Positions 44,872 to 51,844 of a stretch of 51,844 bases of DNA are shown here, one piece after another. Source of the DNA: Streptomyces echinatus (GTDB lineage Bacteria > Actinomycetota > Actinomycetes > Streptomycetales > Streptomycetaceae). A program made the position numbers and the translations under genes. The notes beneath the pieces were generated by a model, which saw only the letters and a list, made by a program, of their open reading frames with translations, did not search any database and had not been told where the DNA came from. Position 1 is the stretch's first letter; the number at the start of each line of letters is the position of its first letter. The stretch spans positions 1-51,844 of the forward strand of contig NZ_JACHJK010000024.1 in NCBI RefSeq assembly GCF_014203595.1, in the 5' to 3' direction.

Positions 44872-44904
44872 GGCGGGCTCCTTGGTGCGGGTGTGCGGGC
44901 GGGG

Positions 44905-45093
44905 CTAGAGCAGGTCGCCGACGACGTGGACGTCGACGATGCGGTGGTACTGGCGGGCGGTGACCCCTTGGTGGCGGAGGTCGCGCCAGCGTGGGCCGGT
45001 GGGGTCGGCGAGTTCTTCGGCGCCGCGCTGGCAGAGTTCCTCCCAGTCGGACCAGAGCGGGTCGCAGTCGCCGAGGGTGAGCTGGACGGTCAC
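44905..45093 (-). CDS. Small hypothetical protein (62 aa)
   Basis: A GTG overlapping the previous stop opens 62 residues: MTVQLTLGDCDPLWSDWEEL, then EELADPTGPRWRDLRHQGVT and a final HRIVDVHVVGDLL. Predicted alpha/beta; no known domain. Part of the coupled chain 46444 to 44905. Confidence 0.6.
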   Translation of the reverse strand: MTVQLTLGDCDPLWSDWEELCQRGAEELADPTGPRWRDLRHQGVTARQYHRIVDVHVVGDLL

Positions 45094-45260
45094 GGCGTCT
45101 CCCGGTAGCGGTGGTCCCAGGCGAGGTGGGGGCGGAGGATGTCGAGGGCGCGCTGGATCGGGGTGGGTGCGGGCGGGGTGTCGGGGTCGATGAGCTGCCA
45201 CTCGATGGCGAGCTCCCTGGCGAGCGTGACGGGGGTGGCGATCTTCCGGGCGGCGGTCAC
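45090..45260 (-). CDS. Small hypothetical protein (56 aa)
   Basis: A GTG at 45260 overlapping the upstream stop (GTGA) gives 56 residues with a basic start and ARELAIEWQLIDPDTPPAPT, then QRALDILRPHLAWDHRYR. Function unknown. The overlap on both sides supports translation. Confidence 0.6.
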   Translation of the reverse strand: MTAARKIATPVTLARELAIEWQLIDPDTPPAPTPIQRALDILRPHLAWDHRYRETP

Positions 45261-45664
45261 TCGCCCTCCTTCTCCAGCGGCCAGCGCCGGTCGTGGGCGG
45301 CGGCTTCGGAGTCGGTCGGCCCGGCCGCGGGGTCGGGGGCGGGCGGGTAGAGGACGGCGCGCCAGCGGGCGACGGTCTTCTCGGCGATCCATCCGGTCTG
45401 CAAGCAGGGCTCTCCGGGGTGGCCCTTGTGAACGAAGTGACTGAGGACTTCGTGCAGGGTCGTGCGGGTCTCTGCGAGCCGCTGCTCGGCGTCGCGGAGT
45501 TGGTCGCCGAGGAGCTGGCCGTGCGGGAGGATCACGCCGAGGACGGCGGTGACGAGTTCGTCGATGATCCGGAGTTCCTCCGGCTTGAGCAGCATCCGAT
45601 CCATGGCGAACACCGGGATCATGGCGCTGGTGAGTTGCTCGCGGAGCGCGGACTTCTCGGTCAT
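45257..45664 (-). CDS. Hypothetical helical protein (135 aa)
   Basis: The 135-residue protein has a helical N-terminal half (LKPEELRIIDELVTAVLGVI), a coiled-coil-like part (QLRDAEQRLAETRTTLHEVL) and then CLQTGWIAEKTVARWRAVLY with a charged end. It may mediate protein contacts. No family is recognised. Confidence 0.65.
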   Translation of the reverse strand: MTEKSALREQLTSAMIPVFAMDRMLLKPEELRIIDELVTAVLGVILPHGQLLGDQLRDAEQRLAETRTTLHEVLSHFVHKGHPGEPCLQTGWIAEKTVARWRAVLYPPAPDPAAGPTDSEAAAHDRRWPLEKEGE

Positions 45665-46008
45665 GCTGCTGTCTCCTGGCTGGTCTGTCGTCGGTTGCTG
45701 CGGCGTGCGGCCCGGTAGGCGATCTCGCCCTTGGCGCAGTCGTCGCAGGGGGTTTCGTGGCGGCGGAGGTGGGCGGTGTAGCCGGCGTGGTCGCCGTGCC
45801 GTTGAGGCCGTCCGTCGAGGAGGCCGGCGCGGCAGCCGAGGAAGACGGCGTGCGCTGCGGAGGTCGCGCCGAGCTTGGCGAGGATCTGCTTGTTGATCGA
45901 GCCGACGCCGTTGATGCTGATGCCGAGGTCGGATCCGATGCGTGCCCAGGGCTGGCCTTCGGCGATGCGCTTGAGCACATCCAACTGTCGGGCGGTCAGC
46001 GGGTTCAC
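45661..46008 (-). CDS. LuxR-type HTH protein with C-terminal Cys motif
   Basis: GTG 46008 has GGGGAGG upstream and overlaps the upstream stop. The N-terminus is a LuxR/GerE HTH (LTARQLDVLKRIAEGQPWAR, then IGSDLGISINGVGSINKQIL, and GATSAAHAVFLG). The C-terminal part contains ETPCDDCAKGEIAYR, a Streptomyces-type small Cys motif. There is no receiver or sensor domain. It may regulate phage genes or bind an unknown partner. Confidence 0.75.
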   Translation of the reverse strand: MNPLTARQLDVLKRIAEGQPWARIGSDLGISINGVGSINKQILAKLGATSAAHAVFLGCRAGLLDGRPQRHGDHAGYTAHLRRHETPCDDCAKGEIAYRAARRSNRRQTSQETAA

Positions 46009-46187
46009 GGTCGCCTCCCCTGCTGGGGTACGAGCCGGCCGCGGCTGTTGAGGATGCCGTCGGCGCGGGCGAGGAGAAGCAGGGCGCGGCGGATGACTGC
46101 TCCGGCTCGTTCGCCGCGGCGGGCGTAGGCGTTGAGGATGGCGGCGCTGCCGTCGTCGGGGATCCAGCGGATCGGGGTGCGGGTCAC
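46005..46187 (-). CDS. Small DNA-binding-like protein (60 aa)
   Basis: The basic 60-residue protein reads WIPDDGSAAILNAYARRGER, then GAVIRRALLLLARADGILNS. The strand-helix-helix look recalls ribbon-helix-helix proteins, but the match is weak. It overlaps both neighbours by four bases. Confidence 0.6.
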   Translation of the reverse strand: MTRTPIRWIPDDGSAAILNAYARRGERAGAVIRRALLLLARADGILNSRGRLVPQQGRRP

Positions 46188-46444
46188 TGCTGCTCACCGC
46201 CTGCCGTGGTGCGCCAGTCCTCGACAAGTTCGAGTACCAGGGCCGCGCGCTCGGGGTCGTAGCCGATGACCTTGTACAGCACCTGCTCGGCGATGTTGAC
46301 GTGGTCGGCGTCCTGCATGCGGGTCCCCCACCATCCGCCGTTTGCTAGGACTGTGAGGGCCATGAGGGTGCGGGGTGGGGCGGTGTCGACGACGATGCCA
46401 CGCCCTTGGTGGCGGCTGAGTTGGATGTCGGTGGGCTCGGTCAT
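46184..46444 (-). CDS. Small hypothetical protein (86 aa)
   Basis: The protein contains RTLMALTVLANGGWWGTRMQ and NIAEQVLYKVIGYDPERAAL, then VLELVEDWRTTA. It looks like a compact alpha/beta domain. It is the first gene of the coupled chain that ends at 44905. Function unknown. Confidence 0.65.
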   Translation of the reverse strand: MTEPTDIQLSRHQGRGIVVDTAPPRTLMALTVLANGGWWGTRMQDADHVNIAEQVLYKVIGYDPERAALVLELVEDWRTTAGGEQQ

Positions 46445-46476
46445 GGGTCTGCTCCTGGTGGTGGGCGGGGTGCGGG

Positions 46477-46863
46477 CTACGGCTGGGTGTTGAGGGCGCG
46501 GGCGATCGCGAGGGCGCGGACGGACGGCGCGCCGGGCCCGGTGGTGAGGAACGCTTCGCGGCCGGCGGGGTCGTCGCGGAACACGTCGGCGGCAGCGCGG
46601 ACCCCGGCCTCGTAGTAGCGCGCGGCTTCATCGAGCCAATCAGCCAGCAGGAGGCCGACGGTGGGGTCCATGGCGGCGATGTAGTCCGCGTCGGCGCGGC
46701 CCTGGTCACTGTCGTCGGCTTCGACTCCGGCGCCCGGACTGCTGAAGCTGACGCTCCACCCGTAGTCCCCGATGCCTGTTTGCCGCCATGGGCCGGGTGT
46801 TGCTGCGGTGGCGAGCGTCCGGAGCTTTTCGGCGGCCTGCTTGATTTCGTCGGCGGGTGTCAC
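46477..46863 (-). CDS. Hypothetical protein (128 aa)
   Basis: GTG 46863 has GAGGAG upstream. The protein contains IKQAAEKLRTLATAATPGPW (a phrase shared with many actinophage proteins), then DQGRADADYIAAMDPTVGLL and LLADWLDEAARYYEAGVRAA. These phrases recur in the ead/Ea22-like group of phage early proteins, whose function is not known. It lies just downstream of the 46991-47022 terminator, which may set it apart from the replication operon. Confidence 0.7.
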   Translation of the reverse strand: MTPADEIKQAAEKLRTLATAATPGPWRQTGIGDYGWSVSFSSPGAGVEADDSDQGRADADYIAAMDPTVGLLLADWLDEAARYYEAGVRAAADVFRDDPAGREAFLTTGPGAPSVRALAIARALNTQP

Positions 46864-46990
46864 GGTGTCTCCTCGATGCTGGATTGGCGTGGCGGGGGCT
46901 GTGGGGCGCTGTGAGGGGCTGGACCCTCCGGGACTGCCCGCGCGGGGAGTTCGTGGCTTAGGCGGGCACACAGGGCCGCCTGAGGCTCCG

Positions 46991-47022
46991 CCGTGGGGTC
47001 GTGGGCGGGCACGACCCCACGG
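46991..47022. terminator. 13-bp hairpin after gene 47034-47951
   Basis: CCGTGGGGTCGTG (46991-47003) and CACGACCCCACGG (47010-47022) pair perfectly. It begins 12 bases beyond the stop of the 305-residue gene and marks a probable operon boundary. Confidence 0.75.
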
Positions 47023-47033
47023 CAGGCAGACGG

Positions 47034-47951
47034 TCAGACGGACGGCGGGGGCATGTAGCCGTCGAGCGCGGCGGCGATCCGCTTGGCCGCAGCACCCCGA
47101 GTGATCTCGTCGTCCGGGGACGTCAGCTCCGACGTCGCTTCGAGGCTGTCGTGCAGAGCACGCACCCGGTCGACCGTGGCTCGCAGTTCAGCGTTCTCCC
47201 GGCAGGCGATCTCGTAGTGGCGCTTCTCGTCCCTCAGGGCGTTCGCCACGTTGACGGCCAGCGACGCGAGCTGGGTGCGCGCCTCGCTGTTCGTGGGCTG
47301 CTCGCCAGCCAGCCGACGCAGCTCGGCCGGGCACTCGGCGGCCGTGTAGTGCATCGCGCCCTCCCCGCAGTCACACGGCCCGGACAGTCCCTCATCGTCG
47401 GTCGCAGGGGGCGGGCCGCTCATGATGCGGTCGATGAGGGTGAGGGTGTCGCGGGCTTGGTCGATGGCCTGCACGCGGACCGAGGCTTTGATGGTCAGCT
47501 CGCACAGGCGACGTACCTCGGCGAGCGCGACGGCGGCCCGATCCACCTGCTCGGGCAGCACGGCCAGTACCGCGTCGGTCAGGGCGTCCACGTCGTAGGC
47601 GCACAGCGCACACCGAGCATCGAACCGGTGGTTGCGGTGGTCCGCCTTCACGTTGAGGTCGGCGTAGTCGGTGCGCCGGGTGGTGAGCAGCGCCTCGGCG
47701 ATGCGGTCGCGCAGGGCGTCCCGGGCGGCGGGCGACTGCGCCGCGTCGGCGGGGTTCATGGCGGACTCCAGCAGGAGCCGGGCCGTGATGTGGTTGCCCG
47801 CTCGCAGCGCGACCAGCGCGCGGGCGACAGTGGTCCGATCGACCGCGGGGCCGGGCTGTCCGATCGGGCACTCAGGGTGCGGGTGGACTTCCTCGCCTTG
47901 CTCCTCGTAGCAGTGGCCACAGTCGAGCAGGCGGGCGGGCTGGGCGGTCAC
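47034..47951 (-). CDS. Large hypothetical protein with Cys motifs and coiled coil (305 aa)
   Basis: GTG 47951 overlaps the previous stop. The N-terminus contains CGHCYEEQGEEVHPHPECPI, a likely metal site, and CALCAYDVDALTDAV lies in the middle. GPCDCGEGAMHYTAAECPAE follows in the second half. The C-terminal part is a coiled coil (RENAELRATVDRVRALHDSL). It appears built from repeated small Cys-bearing segments joined by helices. Function unknown. Confidence 0.65.
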   Translation of the reverse strand: MTAQPARLLDCGHCYEEQGEEVHPHPECPIGQPGPAVDRTTVARALVALRAGNHITARLLLESAMNPADAAQSPAARDALRDRIAEALLTTRRTDYADLNVKADHRNHRFDARCALCAYDVDALTDAVLAVLPEQVDRAAVALAEVRRLCELTIKASVRVQAIDQARDTLTLIDRIMSGPPPATDDEGLSGPCDCGEGAMHYTAAECPAELRRLAGEQPTNSEARTQLASLAVNVANALRDEKRHYEIACRENAELRATVDRVRALHDSLEATSELTSPDDEITRGAAAKRIAAALDGYMPPPSV

Positions 47952-48136
47952 GAGTTCCTCCGGGCGCGGCGGGCGGTCATGCGATCGCGGATCTGATCGG
48001 TCGTGGGCTTGGTCCACTGGTGAAGCCCTGCGGTGGGGTGCCACTGCTCTCCGTGGTGGTGTTGTTCGTCGCCGCACCAGCGGCAGCCGTAGGGCGTGGC
48101 GGCCGGGTCGTCGGCGGTGGGGTCGGGCTGGTTCAT
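47948..48136 (-). CDS. Small Cys/His-rich protein (62 aa)
   Basis: The protein contains YGCRWCGDEQHHHGEQWHPT, which combines CxxC with several histidines and probably binds zinc, and ends in a basic tail RDRMTARRARRNS. Many Streptomyces phages carry a similar small protein. The start follows GGAGC. Its stop overlaps the next gene. Confidence 0.65.
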   Translation of the reverse strand: MNQPDPTADDPAATPYGCRWCGDEQHHHGEQWHPTAGLHQWTKPTTDQIRDRMTARRARRNS

Positions 48137-48215
48137 CGGGGCTCCAGGTGCTGGGTAGGGTTCGGGGTGCACGGCCGGCCGCATAGCCCGCGGCCGGCCG
48201 TCGTCGCGCGGGAGG

Positions 48216-48461
48216 TCACTCGTAGATCCGTGCCGTGGCTTCGCGGTGCCGAGCCGCCCGGATCTCGTCGACGGTCATGCGGCGAACTCGCGCGCGGCTG
48301 CGGTCGTCAGCCTCGAACGCGGTGATCACCCAGATGCCGGGGCTCAGTGGCCCGGTCTGCTTCTCGATCTCGATGGGGTCGCCGACGCTCAGCTCCTGCA
48401 GCATCACGTCGCCGCCGTCGAGTTCGATCTGGTCGGCGTTGATGATGGCGGTGTCGTTCAT
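48216..48461 (-). CDS. Small hypothetical protein (81 aa)
   Basis: The 81-residue protein has AAGGAA upstream of the ATG. It contains MLQELSVGDPIEIEKQTGPL and PGIWVITAFEADDRSRARVR, beta-rich and SH3-like, then a helical tail MTVDEIRAARHREATARI. Function unknown. Confidence 0.65.
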   Translation of the reverse strand: MNDTAIINADQIELDGGDVMLQELSVGDPIEIEKQTGPLSPGIWVITAFEADDRSRARVRRMTVDEIRAARHREATARIYE

Positions 48462-48517
48462 GGGGTTCCTTCCGGTGGTAGGCGGGTGGTGGGCGGCCGT
48501 CGTCGTGCGGGGCCGGC

Positions 48518-48790
48518 TCACGCGGAGGCGGGGTGTGCGGTCCGCGGCTGGCGGCAGTGCTTGCAGTTGGCGAGCCGGCGCTTGGCGTCGCTGACGCCCT
48601 GGTACTCCTTCTCGAAGCCGGGGCAGGCGGGCTCGTCCTCGGTGACGGACTCCAGCAGGCTGTGCAGCTGGTCCCCGGCGGTGCTGACCTGGCTGGCCCA
48701 GATCTGGCCGAGGTCGTCACGGACCGCGGCGGCTTCCTCGACGGTCAGGGCGACGTGGACGGTGCCGTTGCTGGTGCGGTTGATCTGCAT
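48518..48790 (-). CDS. Small hypothetical protein with CxxC (90 aa)
   Basis: The protein begins MQINRTSNGTVHVALTVEEA, has a helix AVRDDLGQIWASQVSTAGDQ and ends with LANCKHCRQPRTAHPASA, a likely small zinc site. Function unknown. It belongs to the early small-gene run after the helicase. Confidence 0.65.
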   Translation of the reverse strand: MQINRTSNGTVHVALTVEEAAAVRDDLGQIWASQVSTAGDQLHSLLESVTEDEPACPGFEKEYQGVSDAKRRLANCKHCRQPRTAHPASA

Positions 48791-48857
48791 GGTGCAGGTC
48801 TCCTTGGGTGCGATGGTGTGTGGTGATCAGGCGCCGGGCCGCGACTGGGCGGCGGGG

Positions 48858-49220
48858 TCACTCGCTCCAGCCGATGAGGCGGAACTCGGCGCCGTAGCGG
48901 TCTTTCAGCTCCTGCATCGACACGGCCTGCTCGCTGGCCCACACGAGGCGAACAACGCAGTCAGAGGCCGGGACCGTGCGGTACTCGCCGTAGAGAAGCC
49001 CTTCCTCGTCGACGTACACGGCGTCGTGGTCGTCGGTGGGGCGCTCGGTGGAGGGGGCGATCCCGGCTTCGACGGCGGCGCGGAGCCAGGCGGCGGCCTC
49101 GTTGGTCAGGTACTCGCGGAGGCTCGGGTCGAGGTTGTCCCAGGCGTCGGCGGCGGTGGCACCGTAGCCGTTGCGGTAGCGGGCTTCGGCGAGCTGTCGG
49201 ATGCGGGGGTCGGTGGTCAT
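48858..49220 (-). CDS. Hypothetical protein (120 aa)
   Basis: The protein contains ARYRNGYGATAADAWDNLDP and LREYLTNEAAAWLRAAVEAG, then DAVYVDEEGLLYGEYRTVPA and VRLVWASEQAVSMQELKDRY. The central segment resembles small proteins found next to phage replication genes. Function unknown. Confidence 0.65.
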   Translation of the reverse strand: MTTDPRIRQLAEARYRNGYGATAADAWDNLDPSLREYLTNEAAAWLRAAVEAGIAPSTERPTDDHDAVYVDEEGLLYGEYRTVPASDCVVRLVWASEQAVSMQELKDRYGAEFRLIGWSE

Positions 49221-49244
49221 GTCTGGTCCTTGTCGGCTGGCGGG

Positions 49245-49433
49245 TCAGGCGGCGGGGTGGCGGGCTTCGTCTGCGTCTTCCTCGGCGCTCCATCCGCAGG
49301 TCCAGATGAAGCCGCAGGTGGGGCAGCGGTAAGTGGCGAGGATGGAGCCGGGTCCGTTCGGTGTGACCTTGACGGGCGCTATGGCGGGACTGTCGTCGGT
49401 GAGGCAGCGGTCGCAGGTGTCGCGGTAGTGCAC
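49245..49433 (-). CDS. Small zinc-ribbon protein (62 aa)
   Basis: The protein has CDRCLTDDSPAIAPVKVTPN and a second pair in ATYRCPTCGFIWTCGWSAEE, giving a compact zinc-ribbon. Similar small proteins are often found near replication genes in actinophages. Its start lies 16 bases after the helicase stop, so it belongs to the replication operon. Confidence 0.7.
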   Translation of the reverse strand: MHYRDTCDRCLTDDSPAIAPVKVTPNGPGSILATYRCPTCGFIWTCGWSAEEDADEARHPAA

Positions 49434-49449
49434 GGCGGTTCCCTCTCGG

Positions 49450-50802
49450 CTAGGTGTGGGCCATGTCGACGAAGCGGGAGTAGTGGCCCTGGAAGGCGAC
49501 CGTGATGGTGGCGGTGGGACCGTTGCGGTGCTTGGCGACGATCAGGTCTGCCTCGCCGGCCCGCGGGGTTTCCTTGTCGTAGGCGTCCTCGCGGTGCAGG
49601 AGGATGACGATGTCGGCGTCCTGCTCAAGAGACCCCGACTCGCGCAGGTCCGAGACCATCGGTTTCTTGTCCTGCCGCTGCTCGGGCCCGCGGTTCAGTT
49701 GCGACAGGGCAACGACGGGGACCTGGAGGTCCATGGCGAGCGTCTTGAGGCCGCGGCTGATCCGGGAAACTTCCTGCTGCCGGTTGTCGTTGCGGCCGAG
49801 GCTCTCGCCGCCCATCAGCTGCAGATAGTCGATGACCACAAGGCCAAGTCCGTGCTGCCGCTGGACGCGTCGACAGTGGGAGCGGATCTTGGCGAGGGTG
49901 ACGCCGGTGTCGGGGACGATGAACAGCGGCGACGACTGCATGTCCTTGCCCGCCTCGACAAGCTTGTCGATCTTGGCGTTGTCGAGTGGGCCCTTGGTCT
50001 TCATCCAGTGCAGCGGATAGCGGGCCTGCGCGGACAGGAACCGCTTCTCCAGCTCCTTGCGGCCCATCTCCAGGGAGAAGAACAGGGTCGGAACGTCGTT
50101 GCGGATGGCGGCGTAGCGGGCGAAGTCGCCGGCAAGCACGGACTTGCCCATGGCGGGGCGGGCTGCGATGAGGACGAACTGGCCGGGCAGCAGGCCGCCG
50201 GTGAGGGAGTCGAAGTCGGTGAAGCCGGTCTTCAGCCCTTCCTTGGGGCCGTTCTCCCGGATGTCGACGACCTCGGCGACGGTGTCCATGATGTCGACGC
50301 CGACGGCCAGGTCGTCGTCGGCCGCGTCGGTGAGGCCGGCGAGTCCTTCGAGGGTGTCGTAGGCGTCCTGGATCAGCTCGTCCGGGGAGTGCTGGCGGCT
50401 GTGAACGCCGCGGGCCATGCCGGTGGACGCTTCGAGGATCTTCCGGAGGATGGCCTTCTCGTGGACGATCGCGGCGTGCGTGCGGGCCTCGCCGGAGATG
50501 ACGACCGAGTTGACGAGCTCGAAGAGGTAGGCGCGTCCGCCGCAGCGGGTGAGGTCGCCGTTCTTCTCCAGGCGGTCGCCGAGGGCGATCGGGTCGTGGG
50601 CTTCGCCGTGGCTGTGGAGTTCGACGATCGTGCGGAAGATCGTCTCGTGGGCGGGCCGGTAGAACTCGTGCGGCTGGAGGAGTTCGGCGACGTCCTCGGT
50701 GGAGCGGCGGGAGGAGATCATGTCGCCGAGGAGTGCCTTCTCGGCGTCGAGGTCGAACGGCGGCTGCTGGCCGTCGGGCTGCTCGTCGAAGTCGTAGGTC
50801 AC
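49450..50802 (-). CDS. dnaB: Replicative DNA helicase (DnaB family)
   Basis: The 450-residue protein has an N-terminal DnaB domain (DAEKALLGDMISSRRSTEDV) and a RecA-like motor. Walker A is AARPAMGKSV (Lys220), Walker B LVVIDYLQLM (Asp325), and SQLNRGPEQRQDKKPMVSDL with RESGSLEQDADIVILLHRED completes the family motifs. The hexamer unwinds the fork. GTG 50802 overlaps the stop of the loader gene (GTGA), so the two are made together. Confidence 0.95.
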   Translation of the reverse strand: MTYDFDEQPDGQQPPFDLDAEKALLGDMISSRRSTEDVAELLQPHEFYRPAHETIFRTIVELHSHGEAHDPIALGDRLEKNGDLTRCGGRAYLFELVNSVVISGEARTHAAIVHEKAILRKILEASTGMARGVHSRQHSPDELIQDAYDTLEGLAGLTDAADDDLAVGVDIMDTVAEVVDIRENGPKEGLKTGFTDFDSLTGGLLPGQFVLIAARPAMGKSVLAGDFARYAAIRNDVPTLFFSLEMGRKELEKRFLSAQARYPLHWMKTKGPLDNAKIDKLVEAGKDMQSSPLFIVPDTGVTLAKIRSHCRRVQRQHGLGLVVIDYLQLMGGESLGRNDNRQQEVSRISRGLKTLAMDLQVPVVALSQLNRGPEQRQDKKPMVSDLRESGSLEQDADIVILLHREDAYDKETPRAGEADLIVAKHRNGPTATITVAFQGHYSRFVDMAHT

Positions 50803-51383
50803 GATGCCTTCCTGAAGTCGGTGCCGGTGAACTTGATGAAGGTGGAGCCGCCGTCGGCGAAGCGGGATGTGGTGCGGGGGCCGAGGGGCTCGAGCGTCGG
50901 CAGGTTGGTGGAGATCAGCGTGGGCAGCTGGTTCTGCCAGCGGACGTCGATCAACTGGGCCATGGCGTCGACGGTCCACGGGTACAGCTGGGTGGCGCCG
51001 AGATCGTCGAGGGCGACCAGCGGGGCCTCACGCCAGGCCTGCAGCTTGTCGAGGTTGGCCGGCCGGTCGGCGGCGGCTTTGAACTCGAAGTCGCTGACGA
51101 GGTAGTAGCGGCCGTACCAGCCGCGGCGGATCAGGGTCTCGCCGATCTTCCACAGGTGCCAGGTCTTGCCGGTGCCGGGGGTTCCGAGCAGCAGCAGCGA
51201 GGCGCGGGAGCCGTCGAGGTAGTCGCTGATCCACTTGTTGACGTCGGGGTGGACGGGTCCGTCGGCTGCGAAGGCGGCGGGCCGGCGGCCGAGGTAGCGG
51301 TCGAGGGTCTGGTTGCGGATCTCGTCGCGGGCGGCGACTCGTTCGGCGTCGTAGCGGGCTCGCCGTTCGTCGGCGGTCGTCAT
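50799..51383 (-). CDS. Helicase loader / DnaC-IstB-like AAA ATPase
   Basis: The 194-residue protein has Walker A GTPGTGKTW (Lys73) and Walker B PLVALDDLGA (Asp126-Asp127), then LIDVRWQNQLPTLISTNLPT and a late Arg-rich sensor region (GPRTTSRFADGG). It lies directly ahead of dnaB, as DnaC-like loaders do, and places the helicase on DNA. ATG 51383 overlaps the upstream stop by one base (TAATG). Confidence 0.88.
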   Translation of the reverse strand: MTTADERRARYDAERVAARDEIRNQTLDRYLGRRPAAFAADGPVHPDVNKWISDYLDGSRASLLLLGTPGTGKTWHLWKIGETLIRRGWYGRYYLVSDFEFKAAADRPANLDKLQAWREAPLVALDDLGATQLYPWTVDAMAQLIDVRWQNQLPTLISTNLPTLEPLGPRTTSRFADGGSTFIKFTGTDFRKAS

Positions 51384-51844
51384 TAGAAGGGCTTCGCTTT
51401 CTCGTAGTCCTCTGCGGTGGGCGCGGGGGCGGAGGCGCCGGTGGCGGGGTGCGGCCGGTTGGGTGCGGTCCAACCGCCGGAGACGGCACGGAGCGGCGGC
51501 AGGTCGGGCTCGTCGTCGTAGCAGCCCTTGTTCAGCCAGTTGGCCGGGAACTTCGTGTACTGGGGGTCCTTGCCGGCGCGCTCGCGGGCGTAGGCCTGGG
51601 CGGCGTCGACGATGCGCTTCGGCTCTACGCCGCGCTCGATGGCTGCGATCCACGCCTTCTTGGCTTCCTCGCGGTCCTTCTTCTTCGGGTAGTTGCTCCA
51701 GAAGGCACCGAAGGCGGCGAGGTGATGGTCCGTCTTCTTGCTGCTGATCTCGCGGATGGAGGCGTCACCTGTAGAAGAAGTGTTCTTCCTAGTGTTCTCA
51801 CCGTGTTCTTTAAGAGACGTACCAGCGTGTGGTACGTCGGTGCG
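51383..51844 (-). CDS. Partial replication protein, C-terminal part
   Basis: The frame is open at the right window edge, so its start is missing; 153 residues are visible. The conserved part AFGAFWSNYPKKKDREEAKK, then WIAAIERGVEPKRIVDAAQA and KFPANWLNKGCYDDEP, is the C-terminal domain that follows an HTH or DnaD-like domain in phage replication-initiation proteins. A Ser/Thr-rich linker and a Pro-rich tail flank it. It ends at the loader start, forming one replication operon. The missing N-terminus would normally bind the origin. Confidence 0.8.
   Translation of the reverse strand, partial: RTDVPHAGTSLKEHGENTRKNTSSTGDASIREISSKKTDHHLAAFGAFWSNYPKKKDREEAKKAWIAAIERGVEPKRIVDAAQAYARERAGKDPQYTKFPANWLNKGCYDDEPDLPPLRAVSGGWTAPNRPHPATGASAPAPTAEDYEKAKPF

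Noticed and set aside
51817..51836. GTACCA/TGGTAC hairpin as an origin
   Set aside because: It lies in the reading frame of the replication protein, is short, and has no accompanying iterons or AT-rich stretch.

Overview
The window is very GC-rich, uses GC3-biased codons, has many GTG starts and strong purine-rich ribosome binding sites. It carries protein families typical of Streptomyces phages and plasmids (DUF6233, DUF6197-like and DUF6907-like proteins, small zinc-ribbon proteins, P27-type small terminase, DUF5047-like tail protein). It is best read as most or all of a temperate siphophage genome of Streptomyces or a close relative. No chromosomal housekeeping gene is visible.

Layout. 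Positions 1-4300 hold a mixed-strand accessory and regulatory block: an XRE regulator, a GntR regulator, a ribbon-helix-helix protein with palindromic operators, an HNH nuclease and several small proteins. A structured intergenic region follows (4256-4603), then a small serine recombinase of the resolvase/invertase type (4813-5394). From 5554 to 51844 nearly everything is on the minus strand, so transcription runs right to left. In transcription order this is: a replication module (partial replication protein, DnaC-like loader, DnaB helicase); about 16 small proteins; a plus-strand regulatory island (42187-43976) with divergent promoters; more small proteins; a membrane protein and an FtsK/TraB-type DNA translocase (35875-39032) followed by a helically phased repeat array (35692-35852); a block of appendage/tail-fibre genes (30145-33530); HNH, DUF7218-like protein, small terminase, a second HNH, large terminase, portal, MuF-like protein, scaffold, capsid, connectors, tail tube, frameshifted tail chaperones, tape measure and minor tail proteins; then amidase endolysin, holin candidates and a secreted metalloprotease.

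How it fits together. The virion genes make an HK97-fold, long non-contractile-tailed particle. The lysis cassette follows the tail genes directly. No large serine integrase or tyrosine integrase is visible. The only recombinase is a resolvase-sized enzyme, and the genome also carries a plasmid-style TraB/FtsK translocase, a Spd-like membrane protein and a repeat locus directly downstream of the translocase. The simplest hypothesis is a phage-plasmid that is kept extrachromosomally and may have a TraB-like transfer or segregation function. An integrase outside the window would weaken this. Minus-strand partial reading frames sit at both window ends.

Transcription is heavily punctuated. GTGA/ATGA overlaps couple many genes, while perfect hairpins fill most real intergenic gaps. 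At least two control regions can be seen: the left block (479-2077) and the 42.1-42.5 kb divergent switch.
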